A stretch of 15,014 nt of DNA, from contig JAIPHI010000054.1 of NCBI GenBank assembly GCA_021735285.1, positions 1 through 15,014 on the forward strand, written 5' to 3'. Every line of letters begins with the position of its first letter. Position 1 is the first letter of the stretch. The stretch comes from Fidelibacterota bacterium. Lineage in GTDB: Bacteria; Fidelibacterota; UBA2242; JAFGTP01. Below, in pieces: positions 7,565-14,969 of the stretch. The notes below the pieces were generated by a model. The model was not told where the DNA came from and did no database searches. It saw only the letters and a program-made list of their open reading frames with translations. Made by a program: the position numbers and the translations under genes.

Positions 7565-7691
7565 TATCAATGTTGAGATCATTAACATTAAATCCAGAGC
7601 CCTAAAATATTTTCAGGGGTGCAAACTTAATTTTAGTATTTAATTGGACCGCCGGCGTTTTTTCTGTTACTTTTATGTCGAGATACAAGGC

Positions 7692-7794
7692 ACTCTAGAA
7701 TAGAGTACACTCAGAATAGGAGGTTTAAAATATTGGAATGAATTTAAAGAGAATAAAAAATGCTTCAGCTATTTTCAATAATGGTATTCGATAA
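7692..7794 (+). other. Hairpin, perfect AGGAGG and 18-codon frame
   Basis: ACTCTA (7692-7697) pairs with TAGAGT (7701-7706). An ideal anti-SD complement, AGGAGG, follows at 7718-7723. The nearest ATG is 7738-7740, 14 nt further on, and opens only 18 codons (stop 7792-7794, peptide beginning MNLKRIKNASAIF). It may be a leader peptide, a decayed gene start or chance. The long SD-to-ATG spacing argues against efficient translation. Confidence 0.2.
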
Positions 7795-7849
7795 ATCAAA
7801 AATATCCTGATTGCTTTCTAATTTTACATTTTTAATCTTTTATTTTTTT

Positions 7850-7870
7850 AACCACAGAGGACACTGAGAT
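7850..7870. repeat. ACCACAGAGGACACTGAG motif, dispersed-repeat-like
   Basis: The stretch AACCACAGAGGACACTGAGA followed by a T-run stands out from its AT-rich surroundings. From memory, closely similar ACCACAGAGGACACAGAG strings recur between genes in many unrelated bacterial genomes; that recollection is the only reason to call it a repeat. Confidence 0.3.
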
Positions 7871-8060
7871 TTTTTAATTTAATATCACTTTTAATCTAAA
7901 CCTTAACCTCGACTCCAACTCTATCCTCAAAAAGCAGAAGTAAATATTTTTCCTCTCCCTTCTTCCTTTTTCCTTATTTTCTTTTTTTGTTTTCTGCTTT
8001 CTGGTTTAATCTTTCTGCTTTCCCATTTCCAGTCTCCCAATATTTTTATTTATTTTGTGG

Positions 8061-8090
8061 TTGACAATCTTTGTTATAATTCTTTATATT
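8061..8090 (+). promoter_or_regulatory. Promoter for the hyp operon
   Basis: A perfect TTGACA (8061-8066) is followed after 18 bases by TATATT (8085-8090). A consensus TATAAT also occurs at 8075-8080 but too close to this -35. Transcription would start near 8097, about 23 nt before the hypF ATG. No sigma-54 -24/-12 site is present here. Confidence 0.5.
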
Positions 8091-8119
8091 ATTTACACTA
8101 ATTTACTACAAAGTTTACA

Positions 8120-10423
8120 ATGGAATTGATTTATAAGATAAATGTAAAAGGTACAGTTCAGGGGGTGGGATTCCGGCCTTTCGTCTATAATTTAGCCAAA
8201 AAGCATCGAATATCGGGTTATGTTCTAAATAATACTCTAGGAGTTGAGATTAAAGCCCAGGGAAAGGCAAGTAATCTGGATAGCTTTAAATATGAATTAA
8301 AAGATCAAGCTCCCCCCCAAAGTAATATTAGCTCCATTGAATCTCAAAAATTAGCGAACCAGCGAGAAAATTTTTCTGATTTCAGGATTAAGTTCAGCAG
8401 CAGATCAGATAATAAAAACACTCAAATATCTCCCGAGTTAAATGTCTGCCATGATTGTCAACAGGAACTATTCGACCCTGATGACAGACGTTATCTTTAC
8501 CCTTTTATTAATTGTACCAATTGCGGTCCCCGTTTTACAATTACCAAAAACATTCCCTATGATCGGAATTTTACTACTATGGACGAGTTTGAAATGTGCT
8601 CTCTTTGTAGTAATGAGTACAATGATCCGGATGATCGTCGTTTTCATGCTCAGCCTGATTCTTGTTTTGAGTGCGGTCCTCAATTATTCCTGTATGATTG
8701 TTCTGAAAATATTCTGGCCAGGAGTAAAGGGCCAGCAAGTACCGAACAGCTATTTATTAAAATGTCCGATTTTTTACAGAAGGGTGCTATAATCTCCATA
8801 AAAAGCAATGGCGGCTTTCATCTTGCCTGTAATGCACTTGATGAAGAAGCAGTATTAAAATTACGGGGTAAAAAATATAGATATGATAAGGCGCTGGCTT
8901 TAATGTTTCCCGACCTTACCAGTATAAAAAAACATTGCCATATTAATTCCGATGAAGAAGAATTACTCACAAGTTATACACGCCCGATTGTATTATTGAA
9001 AAAGAAGCTTGATACGAATATTGCCGATTCAGTGGCTCCTGAGAATAATTATTTAGGTGCTATGTTGCCTTATAATCCAATTCAATTACTGCTTTTTAAA
9101 TATTTTCCTCAGCCTTTAGTTATGACCAGTGGTAATATCTGTGGTGAACCTATTATTTATAAAAATGGTAATGCTATTTCAAAATTATCTCAAATAGCTG
9201 ATTATCATTGTTTGCATAACCGCAAGATCCATGTCAGCTGTGATGATTCCGTGTATCGTGTTTTTCGAGGAGAGAATTATCCTATTAGGCGCTCCCGAGG
9301 TTTTGCACCCCGGGCCTTATCAATTGGTAAAAAATTAGAAAGACCTGTTCTGGCCTGTGGAGCTGAAAGAAAAAATACATTTGCTGTGGCGAAGGGTGAT
9401 CAAGTTTGGCTAAGTCAACATATTGGGGATCTGGAAAATCTGGCTGTGTTGAATTCTTTTGAAACCAGTATTGAGCATTTTTTGGAGGTCTTTGATGTCC
9501 AACCTGAAGTAATTGCCCATGATCTGCATCCCGATTATTTGAGCACAAAATATGCCCGGAATTACGATGATGAGGGCATTCCTAATGTGGCTATCCAACA
9601 TCATCATGCTCATGCAGTTGCCTGTATGGTGGAGAATGGTCTGGATGAACCAGTGATAGCTTTTGTAATGGATGGAACCGGAGCAGGTGCTGATGGCACA
9701 ATTTGGGGAGGCGAAATATTGATCGTCGAACATGGCAGCTTTAATCGCATTGCTCATCTCGAACATGTTCGGATGCCCGGTGGTAAAAGCTCAATTTATA
9801 ATCCCTGGGAAATGGCAGTCAGTTATCTTTATGAGGTTTATGGAAGTGATCTGAAAAATTTGGAACTTCCCCATTTGAAAAGAGATGGAGAACTGGAGCT
9901 TGTCCTTAAAATGCTGGAGAATAATTTAAACACGCCTATAACTTCCAGTTGTGGCCGACTTTTTGATGCTGTTTCTGCTCTGACAAATATTCGCTGTGAA
10001 ATCAATTATGAGGGGCAGGCAGCGATTGAACTGGAAAATAGTATTTCCGGACAAAGTAAGGCAGCTTATAATATGCATCTAGCTGACAACGATGAAGGAT
10101 TTGTAATCAAATGGGATAAGTTGATTGAATCGATTGTAACTGATATTCAGCAAGGAGCTGCTTCCGGGTCTATTGCTCTCAAATTTCATAATAGTCTGGC
10201 TAACGTCTTTCTGAAATCTGCCCTGCGGATTAGAAGTACAACAAAGCTCAACAAAATTGTGCTGAGTGGCGGGGTGTTTATGAATATGTATTTGCTCGAT
10301 AGAATAGAAAGACTTTTAAGAGAAAATGATTTTGATGTTTACTGGCATACAAAAGTACCAACAAATGACGGCGGAATACCATTGGGGCAGGTGATGATCG
10401 CCGATTCAAAAATCAGGGGATAA
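8120..10423 (+). CDS. hypF: Carbamoyltransferase HypF
   Basis: HypF uses carbamoyl phosphate and ATP to make carbamoyl-adenylate and transfers the carbamoyl group to HypE's C-terminal cysteine, the source of the cyanide ligands of [NiFe]-hydrogenase. The full domain order is present in 767 residues, the normal length: acylphosphatase (1-90, VQGVGFRPF with R19); two zinc-finger modules with CxxC pairs at C110/C113, C132/C135, C160/C163 and C182/C185; a YrdC-like domain (about 205-395, GGFHLACNA, MTSGN, PIRRSRGFAP); and a Kae1/TobZ-like domain (about 405-767) with the metal-binding QHHHAHA (493-499), VMDGTGAGADGTIWGGE and the late LSGGVFMN motif. The YrdC start reads SIKSNGG where family members commonly have KGIGG or KGLGG. 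It is first in the operon and 4 bp from hypC. No Shine-Dalgarno sequence is visible, so it may use a nearly leaderless start. Confidence 0.98.
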   Translation: MELIYKINVKGTVQGVGFRPFVYNLAKKHRISGYVLNNTLGVEIKAQGKASNLDSFKYELKDQAPPQSNISSIESQKLANQRENFSDFRIKFSSRSDNKNTQISPELNVCHDCQQELFDPDDRRYLYPFINCTNCGPRFTITKNIPYDRNFTTMDEFEMCSLCSNEYNDPDDRRFHAQPDSCFECGPQLFLYDCSENILARSKGPASTEQLFIKMSDFLQKGAIISIKSNGGFHLACNALDEEAVLKLRGKKYRYDKALALMFPDLTSIKKHCHINSDEEELLTSYTRPIVLLKKKLDTNIADSVAPENNYLGAMLPYNPIQLLLFKYFPQPLVMTSGNICGEPIIYKNGNAISKLSQIADYHCLHNRKIHVSCDDSVYRVFRGENYPIRRSRGFAPRALSIGKKLERPVLACGAERKNTFAVAKGDQVWLSQHIGDLENLAVLNSFETSIEHFLEVFDVQPEVIAHDLHPDYLSTKYARNYDDEGIPNVAIQHHHAHAVACMVENGLDEPVIAFVMDGTGAGADGTIWGGEILIVEHGSFNRIAHLEHVRMPGGKSSIYNPWEMAVSYLYEVYGSDLKNLELPHLKRDGELELVLKMLENNLNTPITSSCGRLFDAVSALTNIRCEINYEGQAAIELENSISGQSKAAYNMHLADNDEGFVIKWDKLIESIVTDIQQGAASGSIALKFHNSLANVFLKSALRIRSTTKLNKIVLSGGVFMNMYLLDRIERLLRENDFDVYWHTKVPTNDGGIPLGQVMIADSKIRG

Positions 10424-10427
10424 GAGT

Positions 10428-10649
10428 ATGTGTTTAGCTATACCAATGAAAGTTACAAAAATTGAAGATAGAATTGCTTATGCTGAAGTTGGGGGTACAG
10501 AATACCAGGCCAATATAGGGTTGATGGAGGATCTAAAGGTGGGTGAATATATCATTGTCCATGCTGGATTTGCAATTGAGAAACTGGATGAGGAGTCTGC
10601 TCTTGAATCCCTGCAAGTCTGGCAGGAAATAGCTGACTCTGAGCAGTGA
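10428..10649 (+). CDS. hypC: Hydrogenase maturation chaperone HypC
   Basis: HypC is a small cytoplasmic chaperone that binds HypD, holds the Fe(CN)2CO group during assembly and hands it to the hydrogenase large subunit. The 73-residue sequence begins MCLAIPMKV, with the essential Cys2 exposed once the initiator Met is removed, and carries the conserved VHAGFAIEKLDE segment with H45. Its length is typical of the HypC/HupF family. The gene follows hypF by 4 bp, and its ribosome binding site (AGGGGA) lies in the last codons of hypF, so translation is probably coupled. The alternative name HybG applies to an isoenzyme-specific paralogue; only one copy is in this window. Confidence 0.97.
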   Translation: MCLAIPMKVTKIEDRIAYAEVGGTEYQANIGLMEDLKVGEYIIVHAGFAIEKLDEESALESLQVWQEIADSEQ

Positions 10650-10666
10650 ATCGGGATTAATGGATT

Positions 10667-11752
10667 ATGAAATATATAGATGAATTCAGAAATGCGGGTC
10701 TCATAAAAACTATAAAGAATAAAATATTTTCTATATATAGTGAAGATAAACTAAATTTTATGGAAGTGTGCGGAGGACATACCCATGCTATTTGTAAATT
10801 TGGGATCAGGGACTTAATTCCGGAAGGAATTAATTTGATAAGTGGACCCGGTTGTCCGGTATGTGTCACTGAAAATTCTTATATCGATAAAGCTATAGAT
10901 CTTGCTCGCAGGCGAGAGGTAATTATTGCTACTTTTGGTGATATGGTCAAAGTGCCCGGCAGTCAGGCCAGTCTGGAAACCAGCGGTTTAAATTCTAAAA
11001 GTGTCAGGGTCTGTTATTCCAGTATGGATGCTCTGGAACTGGCTGCTGAGAATCAAGATCATGAGGTGGTTTTTCTGGGAATTGGTTTTGAAACCACTGC
11101 CCCGACGATTGCAGCTACTATATTAGCAGCTAAAGAAAGAGGGATCAATAATTTTTCCGTACTGGCCGGCAATAAAACTATGCCGGCGGCTATGCAGTCT
11201 TTATTGGAAGCCGAGGATGTCAGCATTGATGGCTTTATTTGTCCCGGACATGTTTCTACTATAACAGGTACTGGAATCTATGATTTTATTCCCGAAGATT
11301 ATAATGTGGCCTGTGTGGTTGCCGGTTTTGAACCCATTGATATCATGGAAACTATCTATCTACTTATAGAACAAATAAAATCAGATAGTCCAAAAGTTAA
11401 GAATCAGTATAAAAGGAGCGTAAAACCACAAGGTAATACCAAAGCCTTAAAAATACTGGATGAAGTTTTTGTGGGATGCGATGCTATCTGGCGGGGGTTA
11501 GGAAATATTCCTGGTAGCGGTCTTAAAATTAGAAAAAAATATCGCATGTTTGATACAGAGCAAAAATTTGATATTCAGGTCTCTTCTTCTGAAAGACATC
11601 AGGGATGTATATGCGGGGCGATTATGCGGGGAGTAAAAAAGCCTCCGGAGTGCCAGTTATTTGGGACGGAGTGCATACCTGAAAGCCCGATAGGGCCCTG
11701 TATGGTAAGTGCGGAAGGGGCCTGTGCTGCCTATTTCAAATACAAGCAATAA
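10667..11752 (+). CDS. hypD: Hydrogenase maturation iron-sulfur protein HypD
   Basis: HypD is the [4Fe-4S] scaffold on which, together with HypC, the Fe(CN)2CO cofactor is built. The 361-residue protein is full length. It shows the N-terminal FMEVCGGHTH (C35, H38), the GPGCPVC motif (C63, C66) that binds iron, the GIGFETTAPT segment, the ICPGHVSTITG loop, and the C-terminal cluster-binding cysteines C314, C316, C329, C336, C345 and C353 ending in PIGPCMVSAEGACAAYFKY. No key residue is missing. The gene lies 17 bp after hypC; the ribosome binding site is weak (GGGATTAATGGAT). Confidence 0.98.
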   Translation: MKYIDEFRNAGLIKTIKNKIFSIYSEDKLNFMEVCGGHTHAICKFGIRDLIPEGINLISGPGCPVCVTENSYIDKAIDLARRREVIIATFGDMVKVPGSQASLETSGLNSKSVRVCYSSMDALELAAENQDHEVVFLGIGFETTAPTIAATILAAKERGINNFSVLAGNKTMPAAMQSLLEAEDVSIDGFICPGHVSTITGTGIYDFIPEDYNVACVVAGFEPIDIMETIYLLIEQIKSDSPKVKNQYKRSVKPQGNTKALKILDEVFVGCDAIWRGLGNIPGSGLKIRKKYRMFDTEQKFDIQVSSSERHQGCICGAIMRGVKKPPECQLFGTECIPESPIGPCMVSAEGACAAYFKYKQ

Positions 11753-11786
11753 TTTACTCTCAGATATTTAATTAATCAGGAAAAGC

Positions 11787-12791
11787 ATGGATAAGATAAA
11801 AATTGCGCATGGAAGTGGTGGTAGTTATACCCATAAATTGATTGATGAAGTCTTTGGAAAATATTTTGATAATAATTTTTTAAAGCGGAAGGAAGATTCT
11901 GCTGTATTACCATCCAGCCCGGAGCGATTGGTATATACTACTGATACGCACGTTGTTAAACCGCTCTTCTTTCCAGGTGGTGATATTGGAAAATTATCCG
12001 TGACCGGGACATTAAATGACCTGGCAGTCATGGGCGCAAGGCCGGCCTGGCTTTCCTGCGGTATGGTCCTGGAGGAAGGTTTAAAAATATCAACTCTCAA
12101 GTCCATAGCATATTCCATGGCAGAAACAGCTGCTGAACAAAAGGTTAAGATCGTAACGGGAGATACAAAGGTGGTCAATCAGGGTGTTTGCGATAAAATA
12201 TTTATTAATACTTCAGGGATTGGTTTTTTACCTGAAAATATAAATACCGGCGTAGAGAATATTGAGCCCGGTGATAAAATTTTGATTAGCGGTTATATTG
12301 GAGAGCATGCCGCTGCAATTATTACCGCCCGGGAAAAGTTTAATATTAGTTTTGATATCAAAAGTGATTGTGCCTGTCTTTATCCTCTGATTAGAGAATT
12401 GACATCCGAACTTGATGGCATAAGAATCATGCGGGACCCTACCAGAGGAGGCTTAGCAACTACTCTCAATGAATTTGTTGGTGATCAAAATTTTGGCATT
12501 ACAGTAGATGAAGATCAAATTCCTATTCGGGAAGAGATAAAAGGCTTGTGCGAACCCCTGGGATTTGATCCTCTTTATCTGGCAAATGAAGGGAGACTTA
12601 TTCTAATCATTAAAAATGAAGAGGCAAAAGAAGCTCTGAAAATTATGCAACTTTATACTGAATCAAATGCGCCTCGTATAATTGGTCAGGTTACCGATGA
12701 ATATCAGGGACGTGTGATTCTTAAAACCACCATTGGTAGCAAACGGGTTCTCGATATGCAATCGGGAGAAATGCTTCCCAGAATTTGTTAG
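11787..12791 (+). CDS. hypE: Carbamoyl dehydratase HypE
   Basis: HypE accepts the carbamoyl group from HypF on its C-terminal cysteine and dehydrates it with ATP to a thiocyanate, which donates cyanide to iron on HypC-HypD. The 334-residue sequence is a complete PurM/AIR-synthase-like ATPase: N-terminal HGSGGSYTHKLI, the TDTHVV segment, GTLNDLAVMGARP, VTGDTKVV, and MRDPTRGGLATTLNEF in the C-terminal half. It ends exactly in PRIC, so the acceptor is C334, the last residue, as required. AGGAAA lies about 4 nt before the ATG. It sits 34 bp after hypD. Confidence 0.98.
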   Translation: MDKIKIAHGSGGSYTHKLIDEVFGKYFDNNFLKRKEDSAVLPSSPERLVYTTDTHVVKPLFFPGGDIGKLSVTGTLNDLAVMGARPAWLSCGMVLEEGLKISTLKSIAYSMAETAAEQKVKIVTGDTKVVNQGVCDKIFINTSGIGFLPENINTGVENIEPGDKILISGYIGEHAAAIITAREKFNISFDIKSDCACLYPLIRELTSELDGIRIMRDPTRGGLATTLNEFVGDQNFGITVDEDQIPIREEIKGLCEPLGFDPLYLANEGRLILIIKNEEAKEALKIMQLYTESNAPRIIGQVTDEYQGRVILKTTIGSKRVLDMQSGEMLPRIC

Positions 12792-12833
12792 TTGTCAATT
12801 GTTGATAAGAAATTTTATTTTAATGGAATAAAC

Positions 12834-13184
12834 ATGCATGAATTAACAATAGCACAGAATATAATTTCGATTATTGAGGATGAACTACAACAGAGGAATA
12901 AGCTGGCTTGTCAGGTCAACAAGGTCTATTTTAATACCGGACGGTTAAATGCTGTTGTTCCGGAATCTTTACAATATAATTTTAATCAAATCAAAAAAGA
13001 GAGGAAGTTTACTCAAAATGCTGAGTTGATTATTAAGGAAATTCCCATTACTATTAAATGTGAGGATTGCCAGGCTGAAACTCAAATAGATGAACCTGTT
13101 TTTAAATGTCAAAATTGTAGTTCCCGTCAGATAAAAGTAATAGCCGGTAAAAAGATGTATATTGAAAGTATGGATATAGAGTAA
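12834..13184 (+). CDS. hypA: Nickel metallochaperone HypA
   Basis: HypA binds one nickel through its N-terminal Met-His-Glu motif and, with HypB, inserts nickel into the hydrogenase large subunit. The ATG at 12834 is chosen because it gives MHELTIAQNI with His2 next to the start, which nickel binding requires; a TTG-initiated frame from 12792 would add 14 residues and bury that motif. The resulting 116 residues are the normal size. The zinc site is made of CEDC and CQNC, 16 residues apart. A GGA lies about 8 nt upstream. Compared with many HypA proteins the middle is rich in Lys, Asn and Gln, in line with the AT-rich genome. It is the last of the tightly linked hyp genes. Confidence 0.96.
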   Translation: MHELTIAQNIISIIEDELQQRNKLACQVNKVYFNTGRLNAVVPESLQYNFNQIKKERKFTQNAELIIKEIPITIKCEDCQAETQIDEPVFKCQNCSSRQIKVIAGKKMYIESMDIE

Positions 13185-13260
13185 AAAATAAGAAATAAAA
13201 AGAGGGTTGTTGAAAAATAAAAAAGCTATCTATTCGCTCGACTGAAGATATGGTCAAAAA

Positions 13261-13289
13261 TTGTTTAATATTATGATTTCAATGATAAT
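13261..13289 (+). promoter_or_regulatory. Candidate separate promoter for hypB
   Basis: TTGTTT (13261-13266) and GATAAT (13284-13289) are 17 bases apart in the 156-bp hypA-hypB gap, giving a start near 13296 and a leader of about 45 nt ending in a strong ribosome binding site (GGAGGG at 13332-13337). It would allow hypB to be expressed apart from hypFCDEA. Confidence 0.35.
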
Positions 13290-13340
13290 GAATTATATGA
13301 ATGTTTTAAGATAGGAAAAATCTATAAACCTGGAGGGACA

Positions 13341-14003
13341 ATGACAAAAGTCAAAATGGTCAGGAATGTGCTGGAGAAAAATGATAAGCTGGCTGAGCAG
13401 ATCAGAGAAATGGGGGATAACAGTAAGACTGTATTATTCAATATGATGGGAACACCTGGAGCCGGTAAAACAACTCTGCTGGAATCCATTATCCCCGCCT
13501 TGAAGGAAGATTATAAGATGGGGGTGGTTGAAGGCGATGTAGCCACAGCCAATGATGCTGACCGCATTGCAGCTCTGGATGTTGCGACAGCTCAGGTCAA
13601 TACTGATAGATTTGGAGGTACATGTCATTTGGGATCGGAAATGGTAAAACCGGCTCTGGAAAAGATTAATTATGACCAACTGGATATAGTAATTATAGAG
13701 AATATTGGTAATTTGATCTGTCCGGCGCATTTTGATATAGGAGCGCATTATAATATTGCGGTGGTAAGTATTACCGAAGGAGTTGACAAACCTGCTAAAT
13801 ATCCGTTAATGTTTAGGAATTCGAAACTTGCCATTTTAAATAAAATCGATCTATTGGAGCATTTAAATATTGATATAGAAGAAATGGTTGCAGGTATTAA
13901 GCAGATTAATCCTGATATCGATATTCTTAAAATGTCAGCGTTACAACCAAATGATGGGATAGCCTTGAATAAATGGATCAAAAAAAGGGGCAGGAGAAAG
14001 TAA
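13341..14003 (+). CDS. hypB: Nickel-insertion GTPase HypB
   Basis: HypB is a SIMIBI-class GTPase that drives nickel transfer with HypA. The 220-residue protein has the P-loop GTPGAGKTT (37-45), the EGDVATANDADRI switch region (64-76), the metal-binding GGTCHL (C95, H96) and NLICPAHFD (C127), and the guanine-specificity NKID (167-170). All residues known to ligate the G-domain metal are present. It lacks both the N-terminal CxxCGC nickel site of E. coli HypB and the polyhistidine stretch of some homologues, so it has no nickel-storage extension. The ATG has the best ribosome binding site of the hyp genes (GGAGGG, 3 nt before it). The 156-bp gap after hypA, with its promoter-like site, suggests extra or separate expression. 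Confidence 0.97.
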   Translation: MTKVKMVRNVLEKNDKLAEQIREMGDNSKTVLFNMMGTPGAGKTTLLESIIPALKEDYKMGVVEGDVATANDADRIAALDVATAQVNTDRFGGTCHLGSEMVKPALEKINYDQLDIVIIENIGNLICPAHFDIGAHYNIAVVSITEGVDKPAKYPLMFRNSKLAILNKIDLLEHLNIDIEEMVAGIKQINPDIDILKMSALQPNDGIALNKWIKKRGRRK

Positions 14004-14053
14004 TATCCTCAAATCTATTGGTTTTTTTGGGGCCAATTTCAACTAAGAATAAT

Positions 14054-14082
14054 TTAACACCCACCTCCGAATTGGTGATTAA
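14054..14082. other. Imperfect hairpin between hypB and the DUF429 gene
   Basis: TTAACACC (14054-14061) pairs with GGTG-A-TTAA (14074-14082), with one bulged A and a 12-nt loop. It sits 50 bp past the hypB stop. No T-run follows, so it could be a weak end-of-operon structure or a leader element for the next gene. Confidence 0.25.
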
Positions 14083-14119
14083 CTGCATAATGTATTATTA
14101 AATTCAATATAGAGTTTGT

Positions 14120-14575
14120 ATGACGATCATAGGAATAGACCTGGCCACCATGAAAGGAAAAACGTGTCTATGTTTATTGAGAACAGAGCCCCAGGTTTAT
14201 CTAATTAACAAAATTTGTGATATTATATATTTTGTAAATGATATTAATCCCGGGCTGGTGACAATTGATGCTCCTCTATATTTACAAGAAAAAAAGTCCC
14301 GAAAAGAGGAGCAGGCATTACGTCAATTAGGAATTTCAGTTTTACCGCCCAATATGCCGGGTATGTTGAAACTCACAAGACGCGCCATAAAATTAAAAAA
14401 AGGAATAAAAACAAGTCAGATATTTGAGGTATATCCTTATGCAACAAAAAAATTATTATCCATAGATTTGGAGAAAAATGATATAAATGATGCTTATATT
14501 TGTGCTCTGACGGGGCGGCTCTATCTTCAAGGGAAGACTGCCACTCTGGGCGCCTCTCTTATCATACCGGGTTAA
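14120..14575 (+). CDS. DUF429-type RNase H-fold protein, predicted nuclease
   Basis: This 151-residue protein shows the pattern of the short DUF429 family: an opening strand with an acidic residue (IGIDLATMKGKT, D7), a second acidic strand (LVTIDAPLYL, D50), the LGISVLPPNMPGMLKLTRRA helix region, FEVYP (E103) and a closing NDAYICAL helix (D124). Acidic residues at such positions resemble the catalytic set of RNase H-like nucleases, but no activity is established for the family as far as I know. It ends in GASLIIPG, so it appears complete. The gene is 116 bp after hypB on the same strand; a link to hydrogenase maturation is not implied by the sequence. The ribosome binding site is weak (AGAG). 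Confidence 0.8.
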   Translation: MTIIGIDLATMKGKTCLCLLRTEPQVYLINKICDIIYFVNDINPGLVTIDAPLYLQEKKSRKEEQALRQLGISVLPPNMPGMLKLTRRAIKLKKGIKTSQIFEVYPYATKKLLSIDLEKNDINDAYICALTGRLYLQGKTATLGASLIIPG

Positions 14576-14969
14576 AGTATTATAGCTGGTTTTTTATAAT
14601 ATGTTTAATTTTAAATTTCCATGGGAAGGGAATTTATGACCTTGTTGCTTTATTCGATTTATAGCGATTTTCAAGTAAGTTGCCTTATAAAAGGATAGAT
14701 TAATTTATTACAAATACTAGTTAAATCTATTTTTCCCTTTAGCCTATTGAAGGCTTCAGGAAAACCCACAACTAAGGATAGTTATGCTCCATCAGACAAA
14801 ATTTTTGCAAATCGATTTATCCTAATTTTATACGACCTAAGTTATTGTTATTTATAGACTAAAATTTTTACATAAAAGCATTAAATCAACGGGGTCTTTT
14901 ATGGTTTTTGATTTATACTATTAATCATTAGTTTTATTATAATTCAATAATTAAAGTAGAAGAGAATAC
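14576..14969. other. Non-coding stretch rich in inverted repeats
   Basis: No protein gene is visible in these 394 bases. Several complementary arms are crowded between 14695 and 14823: ATAGATT/AATCTAT (14695-14701 and 14724-14730), AGCCT/AGGCT (14741-14745 and 14751-14755), AACTA/TAGTT (14770-14774 and 14779-14783), AGGATA/TATCCT (14775-14780 and 14818-14823) and the palindrome AAATCGATTT (14809-14818). They could fold as a structured RNA or mark the remnant end of a hairpin-ended insertion sequence. The last 140 bases are AT-rich and include TATAAT at 14938-14943. Confidence 0.55.

Larger units (their letters stand above)
7270..8119. other. Long divergent intergenic spacer with several regulatory-looking elements
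   Basis: These 850 bases separate the minus-strand receptor gene from the plus-strand hyp operon and hold no recognisable protein gene. From left to right I see: AT-rich receptor leader; a promoter-like site (7435-7464); paired palindromes (7537-7564); a small hairpin plus AGGAGG with an 18-codon frame (7692-7794); an ACCACAGAGG motif (7850-7870); a pyrimidine-rich tract (about 7945-8037) with two copies of TTTCTGCTTT; and the hypF promoter candidate (8061-8090). Confidence 0.7.

Noticed and set aside
7650..7663. CGCCGGCG followed by six T as an intrinsic terminator
   Set aside because: The palindrome has no room for a loop, so a stable hairpin cannot form as written, and no gene ends just before it.
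8000..8119. Control of the hyp operon by the nearby FhlA-like activator
   Set aside because: FhlA-type activators drive hyp genes in E. coli, but no TGGCA-N6-TTGCA-like site or copy of the 1541-1573 dyads lies upstream of hypF; the promoter looks like a sigma-70 type.
8468..8792. Open frames on both strands inside hypF and other hyp genes
   Set aside because: They overlap strongly conserved coding sequence in other frames, have no ribosome binding sites and no family features.
12792..12833. TTG start for HypA directly after the hypE stop
   Set aside because: It would place 14 residues ahead of the MHE nickel-binding motif, which has to be at the N-terminus.
14020..14033. GG-N10-GC spacing after hypB as a sigma-54 promoter
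   Set aside because: Only the two dinucleotides match; the flanking bases are a T-run and a G-run and do not resemble TGGCA or TTGC.
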